DNA of 64,000 nt from Sulfitobacter aestuariivivens (GTDB lineage: Bacteria > Pseudomonadota > Alphaproteobacteria > Rhodobacterales > Rhodobacteraceae): NCBI RefSeq assembly GCF_014763045.1, contig NZ_JACTAG010000001.1:1612001-1676000 (forward strand), given 5' to 3'. Position 1 is the stretch's first letter. The number at the start of each line of letters is the position of its first letter. The notes beneath the pieces were generated by a model, which was not told the origin of the DNA, made no database searches, and was given only the letters and a program-made list of their open reading frames with translations. Made by a program: the position numbers and the translations under genes. Positions 37,902 to 47,104 of the stretch are shown piece by piece.

Positions 37902-40316
37902 ATGTCCTTTTCCCTACCCATCGACGCGGTCCTGCCGCAGGTCATCGCCGCCCTGCGCGAACAGGGCCGTGTGGTGCTTGAGGCACCGCCCGGCGCGGGC
38001 AAGACCACCCGCGTGCCGCTTGCGATGCGCGATGCGGGGCTGACCACCGGGACAATCCTGATGCTTGAACCGCGCCGCCTTGCGGCCCGGGCGGCGGCAG
38101 AACGCATGGCCGCAACGCTGGGCGAAAAGCCCGGCGAAACCGTAGGCTACCGCGTGCGCGGAGCCTCAGCAGTGTCCAAAAAAACCCGCATCGAGGTGGT
38201 GACCGAAGGCATCCTGACCCGCATGTTGCAATCCGCACCGGATTTGCCCGGGGTCGGCGCGGTCATTTTCGATGAATTCCACGAACGCACGCTTAATGCC
38301 GATCTGGGCCTCGCACTTTGCCTGGAAGTTGCAGGCGCGCTGCGCGACGATCTGATGTTGGTTGCCATGTCGGCTACGCTGGATGCAGGCCCCGTTGCCA
38401 AGCTGATGAACGCTCCGATCGTCACCTCCGAAGGGCGCAGTTTTCCGGTGCAAACCCGCTGGCTGGACCGCCCGTTGGGCAAGGTGAGGTTTGAAAATGC
38501 CGTTGCCGATCTGACCCTCAAGGCGCTGCAAGAGGCACCCGGCTCTGCCCTCGTGTTTCTACCAGGTGAAGGGGAAATCAGGCGGGTCGAGGCACTTTTG
38601 AAGCCGCAATTGCCTGAAGATTGCGTTCTGTCCCCGCTGTTTGGTGCGATGGATTTCAAGGCACAGCGCGCAGCGATTGCACCCGCGCCAAAGGGCCGCA
38701 AAGTGGTGTTGGCCACCTCGATCGCCGAGACGTCCTTAACCATCGACGGCATCACAATTGTGGTCGATGCCGGCCGCGCCCGGCGGGCAGTATTCGACCC
38801 CGGATCCGGCATGTCGCGATTGATTACCGAACGCGTGACCCGCGCCGAGGCTACCCAGCGTGCGGGCCGCGCAGGCAGGATCGAGCCGGGTGTCGCCTAC
38901 CGGATGTGGACCAAGGGCGAAGACGGCGCACTGGCCGCTTATCCACCCGCTGAAATTGAAGCCGGGGATCTTACCGGTCTTGCCCTTGAGCTTGCGCTTT
39001 GGGGTGCCGAGGCTGATGCGCTCAGTTTTGTGACCCCACCGCACGAGGGACGGCTGGCCGAAGCACAATCCGTGCTGCGCATGCTGGACGCCCTCGATCG
39101 CAACGGCAGGATCACCGAGCACGGGCGCGGCTTGGCCGCGCTGCCCTTGCATCCGCGTCTTGCACATATGGTGGCCAAAGGCGGCCCCCGCGCCCCGCAG
39201 CTTGCAGCACTGCTGGCAGAGCGCGATCCGCTGCGCGGCGCTGGTGTGGATCTTACCCTGCGGATGGACGTAATAAGTGGCAAACGAAAAGATCCAAACG
39301 CCCACGCCCCGACCGTCGCCCGGATCCGGCAAGAGGCCAAGCGCCTGGCGCGCGGTCAAGCCTCGCGTGGCCAAAACAGCCTCGGCGTGCTCGCAGCGCT
39401 TGCCTACCCCGACCGCATTGGCCTGCGCCGCAAAGGCGAGGCCCCGCGCTATGTCCTCTCCGGTGGCAAGGGGGCCGTGGTGCCCGACAACGATCCGCTG
39501 GCGGCGATGCGCCTGATCGTGGCAACCGATCTGGACGGCGACCCCCGCGAGGCGCGCATCAGACAGGCCGCGATTCTGACAGAAGCTGAATTGCGCCATG
39601 GCTTCTCCACGCAGATCCTGTGGGAAGACGTTTGCGAATGGTCGCGCCGCGAGGGCCGCGTGCTGACCCGCAGTCAGGAACGCTTTGGCGCGCTGGTGCT
39701 GAATGATCGCAACTGGACGGACGCGCCGTCCGATGACGTTGCCCGCGCGATGCTCGACGGGGTCAGGCAGACAGGATTGTTGCCTTCCCCTGCAGCCCGG
39801 CGCTTTTTGGCGCGCGCGCGGCTGATGGGTCCGGAATTCCCCGACTTTTCAGATGTGCACCTCATGGACACGCTCGAAGACTGGTTGTTGCCGCATCTTA
39901 TCGGGGTGCGTTCCACAGCGGATTGGAAAGCGTATGATATCCTGCCCGCCCTCAAGGCCCGACTGGATTGGGATGCTACCCGGCACCTGGACACGGTCGC
40001 ACCTTCACATTTCGAAACACCATTGGGCCGCCGTGTGACCATTGACTACGCAGGCGCACAGCCAGCTATATCGCTACGCTTGCAGGAACTCTTTGGCGTC
40101 ACGCGCCATCCCAAAGTTGCCGGTGTGCCCGTCCAAATTACCCTGCTTTCCCCTGCCCAGCGTCCGGTTCAAGTGACAACCGATCTGCCGGGGTTCTGGC
40201 AGACCTCTTATGCTGACGTGCGCAAAGACATGCGCGGTCGCTATCCGCGCCATCCCTGGCCCGAAGACCCCACCCAAGCCGACCCGACCCTGCGCGCAAA
40301 ACCTCGAGGGACCTGA
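37902..40316 (+). CDS. hrpB: HrpB, DEAH-box ATP-dependent helicase
   Basis: 804 residues. Walker A PPGAGKTT at 29-36, DEFH box at about 123-126 (VIFDEFHERTLNADLGLAL), SATLDAGPV, motif VI TQRAGRAGRIEPG and the long HrpB C-terminal domain ending in the winged-helix and FPxHPWPEDP-like RYPRHPWPEDPTQADPTLR. HrpB is a DEAH helicase of uncertain role, reported in RNA metabolism. Length is standard. Confidence 0.94.
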   Translation: MSFSLPIDAVLPQVIAALREQGRVVLEAPPGAGKTTRVPLAMRDAGLTTGTILMLEPRRLAARAAAERMAATLGEKPGETVGYRVRGASAVSKKTRIEVVTEGILTRMLQSAPDLPGVGAVIFDEFHERTLNADLGLALCLEVAGALRDDLMLVAMSATLDAGPVAKLMNAPIVTSEGRSFPVQTRWLDRPLGKVRFENAVADLTLKALQEAPGSALVFLPGEGEIRRVEALLKPQLPEDCVLSPLFGAMDFKAQRAAIAPAPKGRKVVLATSIAETSLTIDGITIVVDAGRARRAVFDPGSGMSRLITERVTRAEATQRAGRAGRIEPGVAYRMWTKGEDGALAAYPPAEIEAGDLTGLALELALWGAEADALSFVTPPHEGRLAEAQSVLRMLDALDRNGRITEHGRGLAALPLHPRLAHMVAKGGPRAPQLAALLAERDPLRGAGVDLTLRMDVISGKRKDPNAHAPTVARIRQEAKRLARGQASRGQNSLGVLAALAYPDRIGLRRKGEAPRYVLSGGKGAVVPDNDPLAAMRLIVATDLDGDPREARIRQAAILTEAELRHGFSTQILWEDVCEWSRREGRVLTRSQERFGALVLNDRNWTDAPSDDVARAMLDGVRQTGLLPSPAARRFLARARLMGPEFPDFSDVHLMDTLEDWLLPHLIGVRSTADWKAYDILPALKARLDWDATRHLDTVAPSHFETPLGRRVTIDYAGAQPAISLRLQELFGVTRHPKVAGVPVQITLLSPAQRPVQVTTDLPGFWQTSYADVRKDMRGRYPRHPWPEDPTQADPTLRAKPRGT

Positions 40317-40440
40317 AGGGGCACATCGGAGGCGACGATCAAAAGGGGTGGTGAACGCGCGCAAGGCTAAGGGCAGGCTCGAAGTTATGCGGCCGACCCA
40401 GGGACTTTGATGTCGGGACCGTGAAAAAGATAGAAGAAAT

Positions 40441-40932
40441 CTAATCGTTATCCGTCAAACCCGCTCCGGCGCCTGCCAACCGCGACGCCTCGCTTTCCGG
40501 CACCAGAATACGCGCGGCCAACTCTGAAAGATGTGCGGTGGTATCTGCGGTCAGCTCAACCCGCGCGGGCGGGATCGGGGCTGCAGGCTCTGTCAGGTAC
40601 AGCGTAACGGAGAAATGCTCTCCGTCCGCCATGACCTCCTGTCTGAAAGGCAACGCCTCCACATAGCTTTGTGCAAGTGCGGTGGCGGTCATCCTCCCTT
40701 GTGCGTTGTCACCATTGCCATCCTCCAACAGGCGCAGCAGCACCAGCGGCATCTCCAGAATGGGCCCGCCCGGCAAGGCATCCAACGCAGAAACCAAATC
40801 ATCCAGGTCCCGCCCGCCCAACACATGATGCAGCGCAGCACGACCAAACTGAGAGGCCTGCTCAGGGGGGGCACCTGCCCCGCGCGCGGCCTTGGCCATC
40901 AGGCCCATGATCTCATTGCCCGAAAACGTCAC
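40441..40932 (-). CDS. Hypothetical protein resembling DUF3726 (third gene of the M19-like unit)
   Basis: 163 residues from GTG 40932, overlapping the stop of the 547-residue gene by four bases. Opening MTFSGNEIMGLMAKAARGAGAPPEQASQFGRAALHH is very like what I recall of DUF3726 proteins, but I cannot verify the assignment. The middle is LDALPGGPILEMPLVLLRLLED and the C-terminal half beta-rich. No catalytic motif is visible. Coupled translation with the two upstream genes suggests one complex or pathway. Confidence 0.65.
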   Translation of the reverse strand: MTFSGNEIMGLMAKAARGAGAPPEQASQFGRAALHHVLGGRDLDDLVSALDALPGGPILEMPLVLLRLLEDGNGDNAQGRMTATALAQSYVEALPFRQEVMADGEHFSVTLYLTEPAAPIPPARVELTADTTAHLSELAARILVPESEASRLAGAGAGLTDND

Positions 40933-42572
40933 GCCTTAAATACCGGCAGCCACCAGTCATCGGCCCCGTCCTTCAGATCGTCTGCCAGTGGCGCGCCCTG
41001 ACACAGCGTGATGCGCGTCCAGCGGTCGGATTTGGGATCAAACTTGGAGGCCCCAAAGAACGACAGCTTGCAGCGCAACATGTCGATGGGAAGGCAGGAT
41101 GTGGCAATCAGATTGTCGCGGATTTCCGCATAGGGATACCGTTCCGCCAGCAAAACACGGGACACCGCCAGCGCGTGTCCCGGATGCCGCGCCAGAAAAT
41201 CTGAGACGCGCCCGTCTTCCCCCTCAAGTGCGGTATAAAGCGCTTTGACGCGGCGGCCCACGTCGAGCGGGCTTTCCAGCTCTGATCCGGCTTCGGAAAA
41301 TCGCAGGCCCAGACGAGGTTCCTGTTTGGCTTCAGAGACATACCAGAATTGGCCACATCCATCTTTGGCGTCATAATCCGGCATCAGTGCCCAGTCAAAA
41401 TGGTCCTCTATCGTCGCGCGCATTGCGCCGGTCTCCCGCATCGGCGGGCAGAACGCGCCAAAAGGATCGCCCATGCAGTCGGCCAAGCCATCCACCACAT
41501 CGCCAAACGGCTCGATGACCAAGGACACCATCAGTTCCTGCACATCCTCCGACATGTCCTGCACAACGCGGACCGCATGATCCAGCGGCAGCGGCGCGTC
41601 CAGATCAAGCCTGCCGCACGCGATATTCCAGTCCGCCCGCAGCGTCACGATACGCGCCTGATGTTCGGCATCCGGAACCGTCCATTCCTGCAAATGCTGC
41701 GCCGCACGGTCGGCCAATGCGACAAGCCGGGCCTTCTGCCTCTCTGTCAACACCTCGATCGCTCGCACTCGCGCCAGCGCGGTTTCACGCACCATCATCC
41801 AGTTGTTCAATAAAACCGGATGGTTGACCAGAAAGGGCGCCATGCCCAGCCCGGTGGAATTACCAATCCCCAGATGCCGTTTCAGCGTCGGATCCAACGA
41901 CCCGCGGCCCACATGTTCTACCAGTTCATGGGTGAAATGCCGGATCAGCCAGACGGTCAGCATTTCAGCGGCAAAAGGCCCTTCCAGACCGGGACGGCTT
42001 TCGATCACGGCCCGATCGGCAATGCCGAACTTGCCGTTGCCATAGACCGCCGTCGTGCGCATCAGATAGCCGACGCTACGCACCATCTCTGCATCAGGTT
42101 GCTGCCCATCGCGCAGCGCCTGCACCACATGCGCAAACAGCCGGACGGATTTGTTGGCGCGGCTCAGCACCAGGTCGGCCCCCGTAAAGCGTGCGGCTTC
42201 CTGCTTTGGGGCTGACGCCACAATGCGCGCAACCTCTGAAGCATTCGGAACCCCATCGTACAGCACATACGCGCTGTCCCAGGCCTCTGCGATCACCCGG
42301 TCAGTCCGCATCTCAGGCGGCAGATCGTTGGAAACGGCCACCAGCGAATAGTCATGGCCGCCCAGCGTCACGGTATAAACCGCATGACCGAACCCATCCG
42401 CATCCATCTGCCAAACCGGGCGGCGCACAGCGACATCCTCTGCTGCCAGCCTGCGCATCAGAGATCGCAGGAAACTCAGGCGCGTCGGAAACATCGAGCC
42501 CATCCGGCTAAGCCGCATTACCGTATCCGGTGCGCGCAGGGGCATTTGGGGCGGTTGGGGCGTATCAAGCAT
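40929..42572 (-). CDS. Large conserved hypothetical protein (second gene of the M19-like unit)
   Basis: 547 residues with no signal peptide or clear membrane segment. No family recognised. Recognisable features: SRMGSMFPTRLSFLRSLMRRL near the start, an acidic AEAWDSAYVLYDG, VLSRANKSVRLFAHVVQALRDG, a histidine-bearing TVWLIRHFTHELVEHVGRG and LNNWMMVRETALARVRAIEVL, and a His/Asp-bearing RATIEDHFDWALMPDYDAKD. Its start overlaps the M19-like stop by eight bases and its end overlaps the next gene by four. It looks like the core of a three-protein unit of unknown function. Confidence 0.7.
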   Translation of the reverse strand: MLDTPQPPQMPLRAPDTVMRLSRMGSMFPTRLSFLRSLMRRLAAEDVAVRRPVWQMDADGFGHAVYTVTLGGHDYSLVAVSNDLPPEMRTDRVIAEAWDSAYVLYDGVPNASEVARIVASAPKQEAARFTGADLVLSRANKSVRLFAHVVQALRDGQQPDAEMVRSVGYLMRTTAVYGNGKFGIADRAVIESRPGLEGPFAAEMLTVWLIRHFTHELVEHVGRGSLDPTLKRHLGIGNSTGLGMAPFLVNHPVLLNNWMMVRETALARVRAIEVLTERQKARLVALADRAAQHLQEWTVPDAEHQARIVTLRADWNIACGRLDLDAPLPLDHAVRVVQDMSEDVQELMVSLVIEPFGDVVDGLADCMGDPFGAFCPPMRETGAMRATIEDHFDWALMPDYDAKDGCGQFWYVSEAKQEPRLGLRFSEAGSELESPLDVGRRVKALYTALEGEDGRVSDFLARHPGHALAVSRVLLAERYPYAEIRDNLIATSCLPIDMLRCKLSFFGASKFDPKSDRWTRITLCQGAPLADDLKDGADDWWLPVFKA

Positions 42573-43560
42573 CGCTCAATTCCTCAGGCCCGAAAGAGGT
42601 TTCGTAGAACCGCAGCCAGTTCCCGCCCATGATGCCATCCACGTCTTCGCCGCTGAGCCCGGCGGCGGACAGACCGTCCCGAATGTTGCAAAAGTCCCGA
42701 TTGTCGTTGAACCACGTGGGCATGGGAGGAAAGCCTGCATTGCTGGCCGATCCTTCACCATAATCAATTCCCTTGGTCCAGCGCCCGACACGCATCCATT
42801 CCACGATGCTGTCAGGCTGATCCTGACACAGGTCCGTGCCGATCCCGAGGTGCTCTGCGCCGTATCTGTTGGCGGCCTCAGCGATCATGCCGCAAAAGCT
42901 GTCGAGGGTGCAGTCTGTGCCCCCGGCCAAATGATGCGGATAAACCGAAAACCCCAGCATCCCGCCCCGTGCCGTCAACGCCCTGAGCACGGTGTCTGAT
43001 TTGTTGCGCAACGCCGGGTGCCACCAATGCGGATTTGCATGCGTGATCGCGATGGGGCGGGATGAATGGTCAATCGCCTCAAGCGTCGAACGCTCAGCAG
43101 AGTGGCTCATATCCACAACCATGCCAACGCGGTTCATCTCCGTGACCACCTCGCGACCCATGCGCGTCAACCCGGTGTCATCATCCTCATAGCACCCCGT
43201 CGCCAGCAGGGACTGGTTGTTGTAGGTCAGCTGCATAAACCGGACGCCCAGCTGGTGACAAATTTCCACCAGCCCGATGTCGTCTTCGATGGGGCTGGGG
43301 TTCTGAAACCCAAAGAAGATCGCCGTGCGCCCGGTTTCCTGCGCGCGGCGCACATCTGCTGCGGTGGTGCCCTTGAAAATCAGATCCGCGTGATCCTCGA
43401 ACCAGCGGTTCCAACGCTCAAGGTTCAGCACCATTTCGCGGAAGACTTCGTGGTAGGCGATGGTGACATGCACCGCATCCACCCCCCCTGCCCGCATTTG
43501 GGCAAAGATCTCGGGCGAGAAGTTGGCGTATTGCAAATTGTCGATCAGCGGGCTTTTCAT
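42565..43560 (-). CDS. Peptidase M19 (membrane dipeptidase)-like protein with altered metal site
   Basis: 331 residues. Clear M19 TIM-barrel: VHVTIAYHEVFREMVLNLER, VVDMSHSAERST and AITHANPHWWHPALRN keep the two late histidines. The first metal motif DGHND is replaced by DNLQY at residues 7-11, so its His and Asp are missing, and the bridging glutamate region (EGG) reads FQNPSP. It is thus unlikely to be a normal dipeptidase. Relatives with this pattern accompany dimethylglycine/choline-type catabolic genes in Pseudomonas (PA5396 beside dgcAB) as far as I recall. It heads a unit with two unknown proteins by overlapping starts and stops. Confidence 0.8.
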   Translation of the reverse strand: MKSPLIDNLQYANFSPEIFAQMRAGGVDAVHVTIAYHEVFREMVLNLERWNRWFEDHADLIFKGTTAADVRRAQETGRTAIFFGFQNPSPIEDDIGLVEICHQLGVRFMQLTYNNQSLLATGCYEDDDTGLTRMGREVVTEMNRVGMVVDMSHSAERSTLEAIDHSSRPIAITHANPHWWHPALRNKSDTVLRALTARGGMLGFSVYPHHLAGGTDCTLDSFCGMIAEAANRYGAEHLGIGTDLCQDQPDSIVEWMRVGRWTKGIDYGEGSASNAGFPPMPTWFNDNRDFCNIRDGLSAAGLSGEDVDGIMGGNWLRFYETSFGPEELSDA

Positions 43561-44025
43561 GGGCGCATCATCGGGCTTTGTGCGCGCAATCTCAATCTAG
43601 AATGCGACACCGGCCACGTCATTTCGAACGCTGCGTTGGGCAAATTGCCAAGGCAGGTCCCCTGTCCAGATGTCGACAGGAACACCAGACCAAGAATTGC
43701 GACGAAACGGCCGGATCCAGGTGCACCTGGATCCGGCTCATACTCGTCACAAAGGGACAACACCCCGGCACTCGTAAACCACTCTCACCCAGGCGCTGCG
43801 CGTGATACATCTGGTACGCGGGAAAGACTGCGAAAGTTTCACCCGTGACAAAAAGAATGCCGCTCTTTTGGATCAAATTTTCGACAATACGCCAGCGACC
43901 TGAATGTCATCCCCAGGCGCGACCTGCTCTACCCTAACGGATAACCCGCGCTCAGGTTGATCTCTGTCAAGGCGCGGAAAGCGCGGAGGTGTCAGAATGA
44001 CAAAAGCCAAGAGGGAGGTGCTGAT
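43561..44025. other. Gene-free stretch upstream of the M19-like unit
   Basis: 465 bases between the M19-like start (minus) and the SnoaL-like start (plus), so promoters for both should lie here. The only outstanding element is a perfect 28-base palindrome at 43710-43737. Frames open through this stretch have no ribosome sites and atypical composition. Confidence 0.5.
43710..43737. promoter_or_regulatory. Perfect 28-bp palindrome, candidate operator
   Basis: GCCGGATCCAGGTG followed directly by its exact reverse complement, with no spacer. Centre at 43723/43724, about 165 bases upstream of the M19-like start and 300 bases upstream of the SnoaL-like start. There is no T-run on either side, which argues against a terminator. 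A dimeric repressor site for either divergent gene is possible. Confidence 0.45.
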
Positions 44026-44403
44026 ATGGAAGACTTGGTCAAGATGGGACGGGACTTCGTCAAGGCAATGCGCGATCGTCAGGGCATCGCGCATGTCGAT
44101 GACATCTATGCTGAAAACGCACAATCGGTTGAAGCGGTCGTACCGCCGGGCCGCGATGTGCGTATCACCAAAGGACGTGACGCGATCAAGACAAAGCGCG
44201 AAGACTGGCAAGCCCTGCACGATCTGCACACGCTTGAAGTGGACGGACCCTTTGTGCATCCCCCGAACAGTTTCGGCGTCCGCTACGAGGCCGAAGTGAC
44301 ACACAAAGCCACGGGAAAGCGGATGACCCTGAGCGAGATCGCGATCTACTCTATCGAAGAAGGGAAGATCGTGCGCGAGGAATTCTACATGCGCCCAAGG
44401 TAA
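44026..44403 (+). CDS. SnoaL/NTF2-like fold protein
   Basis: 125 residues from ATG 44026 with GGGAGG eight bases upstream; the open frame starts earlier but without a ribosome site. Cystatin-like alpha+beta barrel typical of SnoaL-like proteins: a long helix MEDLVKMGRDFVKAMRDRQG, VDDIYAENAQSVEAVVPPG, GRDAIKTKREDWQ, YEAEVTHKATGKRMTLSEIA and IEEGKIVREEFYM. Binding of a small ligand or isomerase/hydrolase activity is possible. It stands alone. Confidence 0.78.
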   Translation: MEDLVKMGRDFVKAMRDRQGIAHVDDIYAENAQSVEAVVPPGRDVRITKGRDAIKTKREDWQALHDLHTLEVDGPFVHPPNSFGVRYEAEVTHKATGKRMTLSEIAIYSIEEGKIVREEFYMRPR

Positions 44404-44528
44404 ATCGCCGCGCGGGCGCTGCTGCCTGCGACCTGCCAAGGTATGGTCACTGCGACAAATGGGGGGCATGCAATGCCCGGGCCGAGGCTAGGGTGACAAA
44501 AATACTTCTGCACGCACCAAGCGCCGCT

Positions 44529-45080
44529 TCAGGGCTGCTGGGAAAGAAACGCTTCATAATCTTCAATCCACCTTTGCTCACACCAGGCGTTTTCACCAAA
44601 CCTCTTGATCTGCGATAACTCGCCTTTCTCAGTGATTGTCTCAAGCCACGGTAGAATGCGCGCTACGACCGTTTTCCGGAGTTCTCTAAGATGGCTCCTG
44701 ACCATCCCTTCATCACCATTGGCGTAGTTGGTATCGTGAATTCGCCAGCGCCCAGAGTTTTCGGGTCGGTAGTTGAGTTGGGACGGATTCCAGCCATCAA
44801 AATCGTCAAAGATCAGCTTTCTCGAACAGTCTTGTACATAAATTGGTGACTTTTTCGGGTCATCGCTTGCGATAGGCCTCAGGAAGGAGTGGCGGAAACA
44901 AATGACGGAGCGCGCAAATCCGGGCCGGGCAAGCCGCCCTCCTTGTCTTAGTATCAAGAGTTCCCGGTTTCCGGAGGCATAGCGCAATGAGTTGCCACGT
45001 CCAATCAGACAAAACCCCTGCTCAATCAGTGGCTCGACGAACTCGGTCGTGAACAGTTTGTGGAACTCTTCGTTTTTCAT
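44529..45080 (-). CDS. Hypothetical protein resembling DUF4304
   Basis: 183 residues from ATG 45080 (MKNEEFHKLFTTEFVEPL). The start, an N-terminal helix followed by LIEQGFCLIGRGNSLRYA, is like DUF4304 proteins, whose role is unknown; the match is by memory only. Later NYRPENSGRWRIHDTNY and an LPWLETITEKGELSQIKRF helix. Sequence is visibly less GC-rich than the housekeeping genes, suggesting transfer. No neighbouring partner is obvious. Confidence 0.55.
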   Translation of the reverse strand: MKNEEFHKLFTTEFVEPLIEQGFCLIGRGNSLRYASGNRELLILRQGGRLARPGFARSVICFRHSFLRPIASDDPKKSPIYVQDCSRKLIFDDFDGWNPSQLNYRPENSGRWRIHDTNYANGDEGMVRSHLRELRKTVVARILPWLETITEKGELSQIKRFGENAWCEQRWIEDYEAFLSQQP

Positions 45081-45146
45081 TTGGCTGCAATTTGAACCCA
45101 AACAAGCGGGTGGCTGTCAACTATGGAGGCGGCACGGTCTGTCACA

Positions 45147-45249
45147 CCGGACACTGGTGAGATCGCAGCGAAAACTCACTTTGTGCCGCTGAGCCGCTGT
45201 TGCCGCCGCGCTCAAGGTGCCCTGGCGCCTCGAGAGCGCCAGTGTCCGG
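45147..45249. repeat. 11-bp inverted repeat pair in the gap before the ToxR-like regulator
   Basis: CCGGACACTGG at 45147-45157 and its exact reverse complement CCAGTGTCCGG at 45239-45249, enclosing 81 bases without a gene. It could be the ends of a very small vanished element or a long-loop RNA hairpin. No flanking direct repeat was found by eye. Confidence 0.4.
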
Positions 45250-45305
45250 TTTGAGCCCGGATTGACCGATCCAGAGCCTAAAAAAGTCCGATTCAGAGAA
45301 CGAGC

Positions 45306-46937
45306 TTACTCCGGCAAACCAGCGTCGCGGAGACTGGTGAGCCACCTTCGCCGGTTTTCCGGATGGTTTTTAGAGCCTACAAATTGCCTTTGCATCGCTG
45401 TGATCGAAAGCTTTGGATTAATCTTTAATGCGGCGGCAACGGCCTTTTGAGCCTCTTCTGGCACCCCGAGTTCGCTGAGATTTGCGGCACGTAGCAAGTG
45501 ATAAAAAACCCGCCAAGTATCACTTATGGCAACAGCGCCCAAATGGCGCGCCGCGTCGAGCGCGTCCTCATGTCGACCAAGATGAAAGAGAATATGCCCC
45601 TGATAGAAATACATATTCTGGAGCATCGGATCACGGGGGCTTAGTTTCAGTGCCATCTCGATGTGGGGCAAGGCTTTGCTTTGCATGCGAAACCAATCAT
45701 ACGTATGCGCCAGTTCCAGGCGAATGCGGGCATTGTTTGGATTAAGAACCACCGCACGCTCAAGGTTTGCAATCGCAGGTTCGGCCTCACCGGTAAACCG
45801 ATAGATATACCCCAAGGCTGCGTGGGCTTGCGCGTCCTTGTCATCCAATTCAATGGCCCGTTTCGCCGCCTCTGTTGAGGACACAAGTGTGTCCTGTGGT
45901 GCATCGCTCCACTGAAAGAAGAATATGGTGCCAAGTGCCCTCGCCTTCAGGCTATGCGCTGCCGCGAATTCCGGATCACGGGCCAGCGCCTCTTCTGCAA
46001 ACTGCAAGGCCTCTTCCTGTGCTTCTTTGGAAAACACAGACTGTCGAACACGGCCACGCAAATAAAGATCCCACGCGCCAAGATCATCTGTCGGCTTGTC
46101 AAGTCCCTGCAAACTGTCAGATTGATAAATTTCAGGCAGAAGTCTGCCCGAAATCGCTTGGCTAATCTCCTCCTGAACAAAGAAGATGTCATTCAGTTCA
46201 TGCTCGAAAGCCTCCGCCCAGATTGTCTCGTTGGCCTCAACATCGACAAGCTCTCCACTGACACGTACACGTTCATCTTCGCGTCTAACGCTGCCTCGAA
46301 CCACATAGCTCACACCGAGATCACGGGCGATTTGGAGAGCCGTGTCCGTTTGATCGGCGTAGGAAAACATCGTCGCGCTTGAGACAACAAACAGATCTCG
46401 ATTGCGCGAAAGGTGTCCGGTAAGTTCATCCGTCAAACCCTCTACAAAGTATCGGGTCGACGGGTCTCCGCTGAGATCATCGAAACGAACAACGGCGATC
46501 GACGGCTTTTCTGTATCCAGCACCAGCATTTCTTCACCGGGTAAAGCAAGCCAGACAACGCCAGACAGGGCGACAAAAGCTGCAACCAGGCTCAGCAGCC
46601 GCCGTTTGGGTTTTAAAGGTTTTTCCCCGGCCTCGTCTGTGGTTACCCGCGCAACGAACTGAAACCCGCGCTTTGGATATGTCTTGATAAATTCGGAGGT
46701 AGAAGCGGTATCGCCCAGGGCCTTTCTGACAGAATGCACACGGGTGTTCAGTGCCGCGTCGGTTATTGCCTTCCCATCCCAGATTTTATCAATGAGGTCC
46801 TGCTTGCTGACGATGCCTGCGCGATGCTCGATGAGATATCCCAACAACAGTAGCGCCTGTGGTTCAAGCGCGACGGCAACACCATCCCGGGAAAGCCCCC
46901 GATCGGGATGAAATTCAAAGTCCGCAAATTTGTACAT
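45306..46937 (-). CDS. ToxR/CadC-like membrane regulator with TolB-like and TPR domains
   Basis: 543 residues. An OmpR-type winged helix at 1-95 (LEPQALLLLGYLIEHRAGIVS, IKTYPKRGFQFVA), a single membrane segment at about 113-132, then a FlgO/TolB-N-like domain (SIAVVRFDDLSGDPSTRYFVEGLTDEL, about 145-250) and TPRs to the C-terminus (AHAALGYIYRFTGEAEPAIA, LELAHTYDWFRMQSKALPHI). There is no adenylate cyclase or kinase domain; DNA binding is cytoplasmic and the sensor part periplasmic. It is divergent from a small secreted protein (167-base gap), its likely target or signal partner. Base composition is lower in GC than the surroundings. Confidence 0.85.
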   Translation of the reverse strand: MYKFADFEFHPDRGLSRDGVAVALEPQALLLLGYLIEHRAGIVSKQDLIDKIWDGKAITDAALNTRVHSVRKALGDTASTSEFIKTYPKRGFQFVARVTTDEAGEKPLKPKRRLLSLVAAFVALSGVVWLALPGEEMLVLDTEKPSIAVVRFDDLSGDPSTRYFVEGLTDELTGHLSRNRDLFVVSSATMFSYADQTDTALQIARDLGVSYVVRGSVRREDERVRVSGELVDVEANETIWAEAFEHELNDIFFVQEEISQAISGRLLPEIYQSDSLQGLDKPTDDLGAWDLYLRGRVRQSVFSKEAQEEALQFAEEALARDPEFAAAHSLKARALGTIFFFQWSDAPQDTLVSSTEAAKRAIELDDKDAQAHAALGYIYRFTGEAEPAIANLERAVVLNPNNARIRLELAHTYDWFRMQSKALPHIEMALKLSPRDPMLQNMYFYQGHILFHLGRHEDALDAARHLGAVAISDTWRVFYHLLRAANLSELGVPEEAQKAVAAALKINPKLSITAMQRQFVGSKNHPENRRRWLTSLRDAGLPE

Positions 46938-47104
46938 ACAGAGACCTTACAATCGGCAAAGCATGGCGCTCAACGGTTGATCGTCTTTGTCATCTAAATG
47001 TCAGAAAAAATCAGGTTCCGATCAAGCCAGTCAGGATTGGCCACTTTATGCATTCGAATTGGGCTTTGCCCGCGAACACGTAATAGATTGAAAAGGAGAC
47101 GAAC

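Noticed and set aside
43873..44469. 198-codon minus-strand frame overlapping the SnoaL-like gene
   Set aside because: The SnoaL-like gene has a strong ribosome site and family features; the opposite frame has neither.
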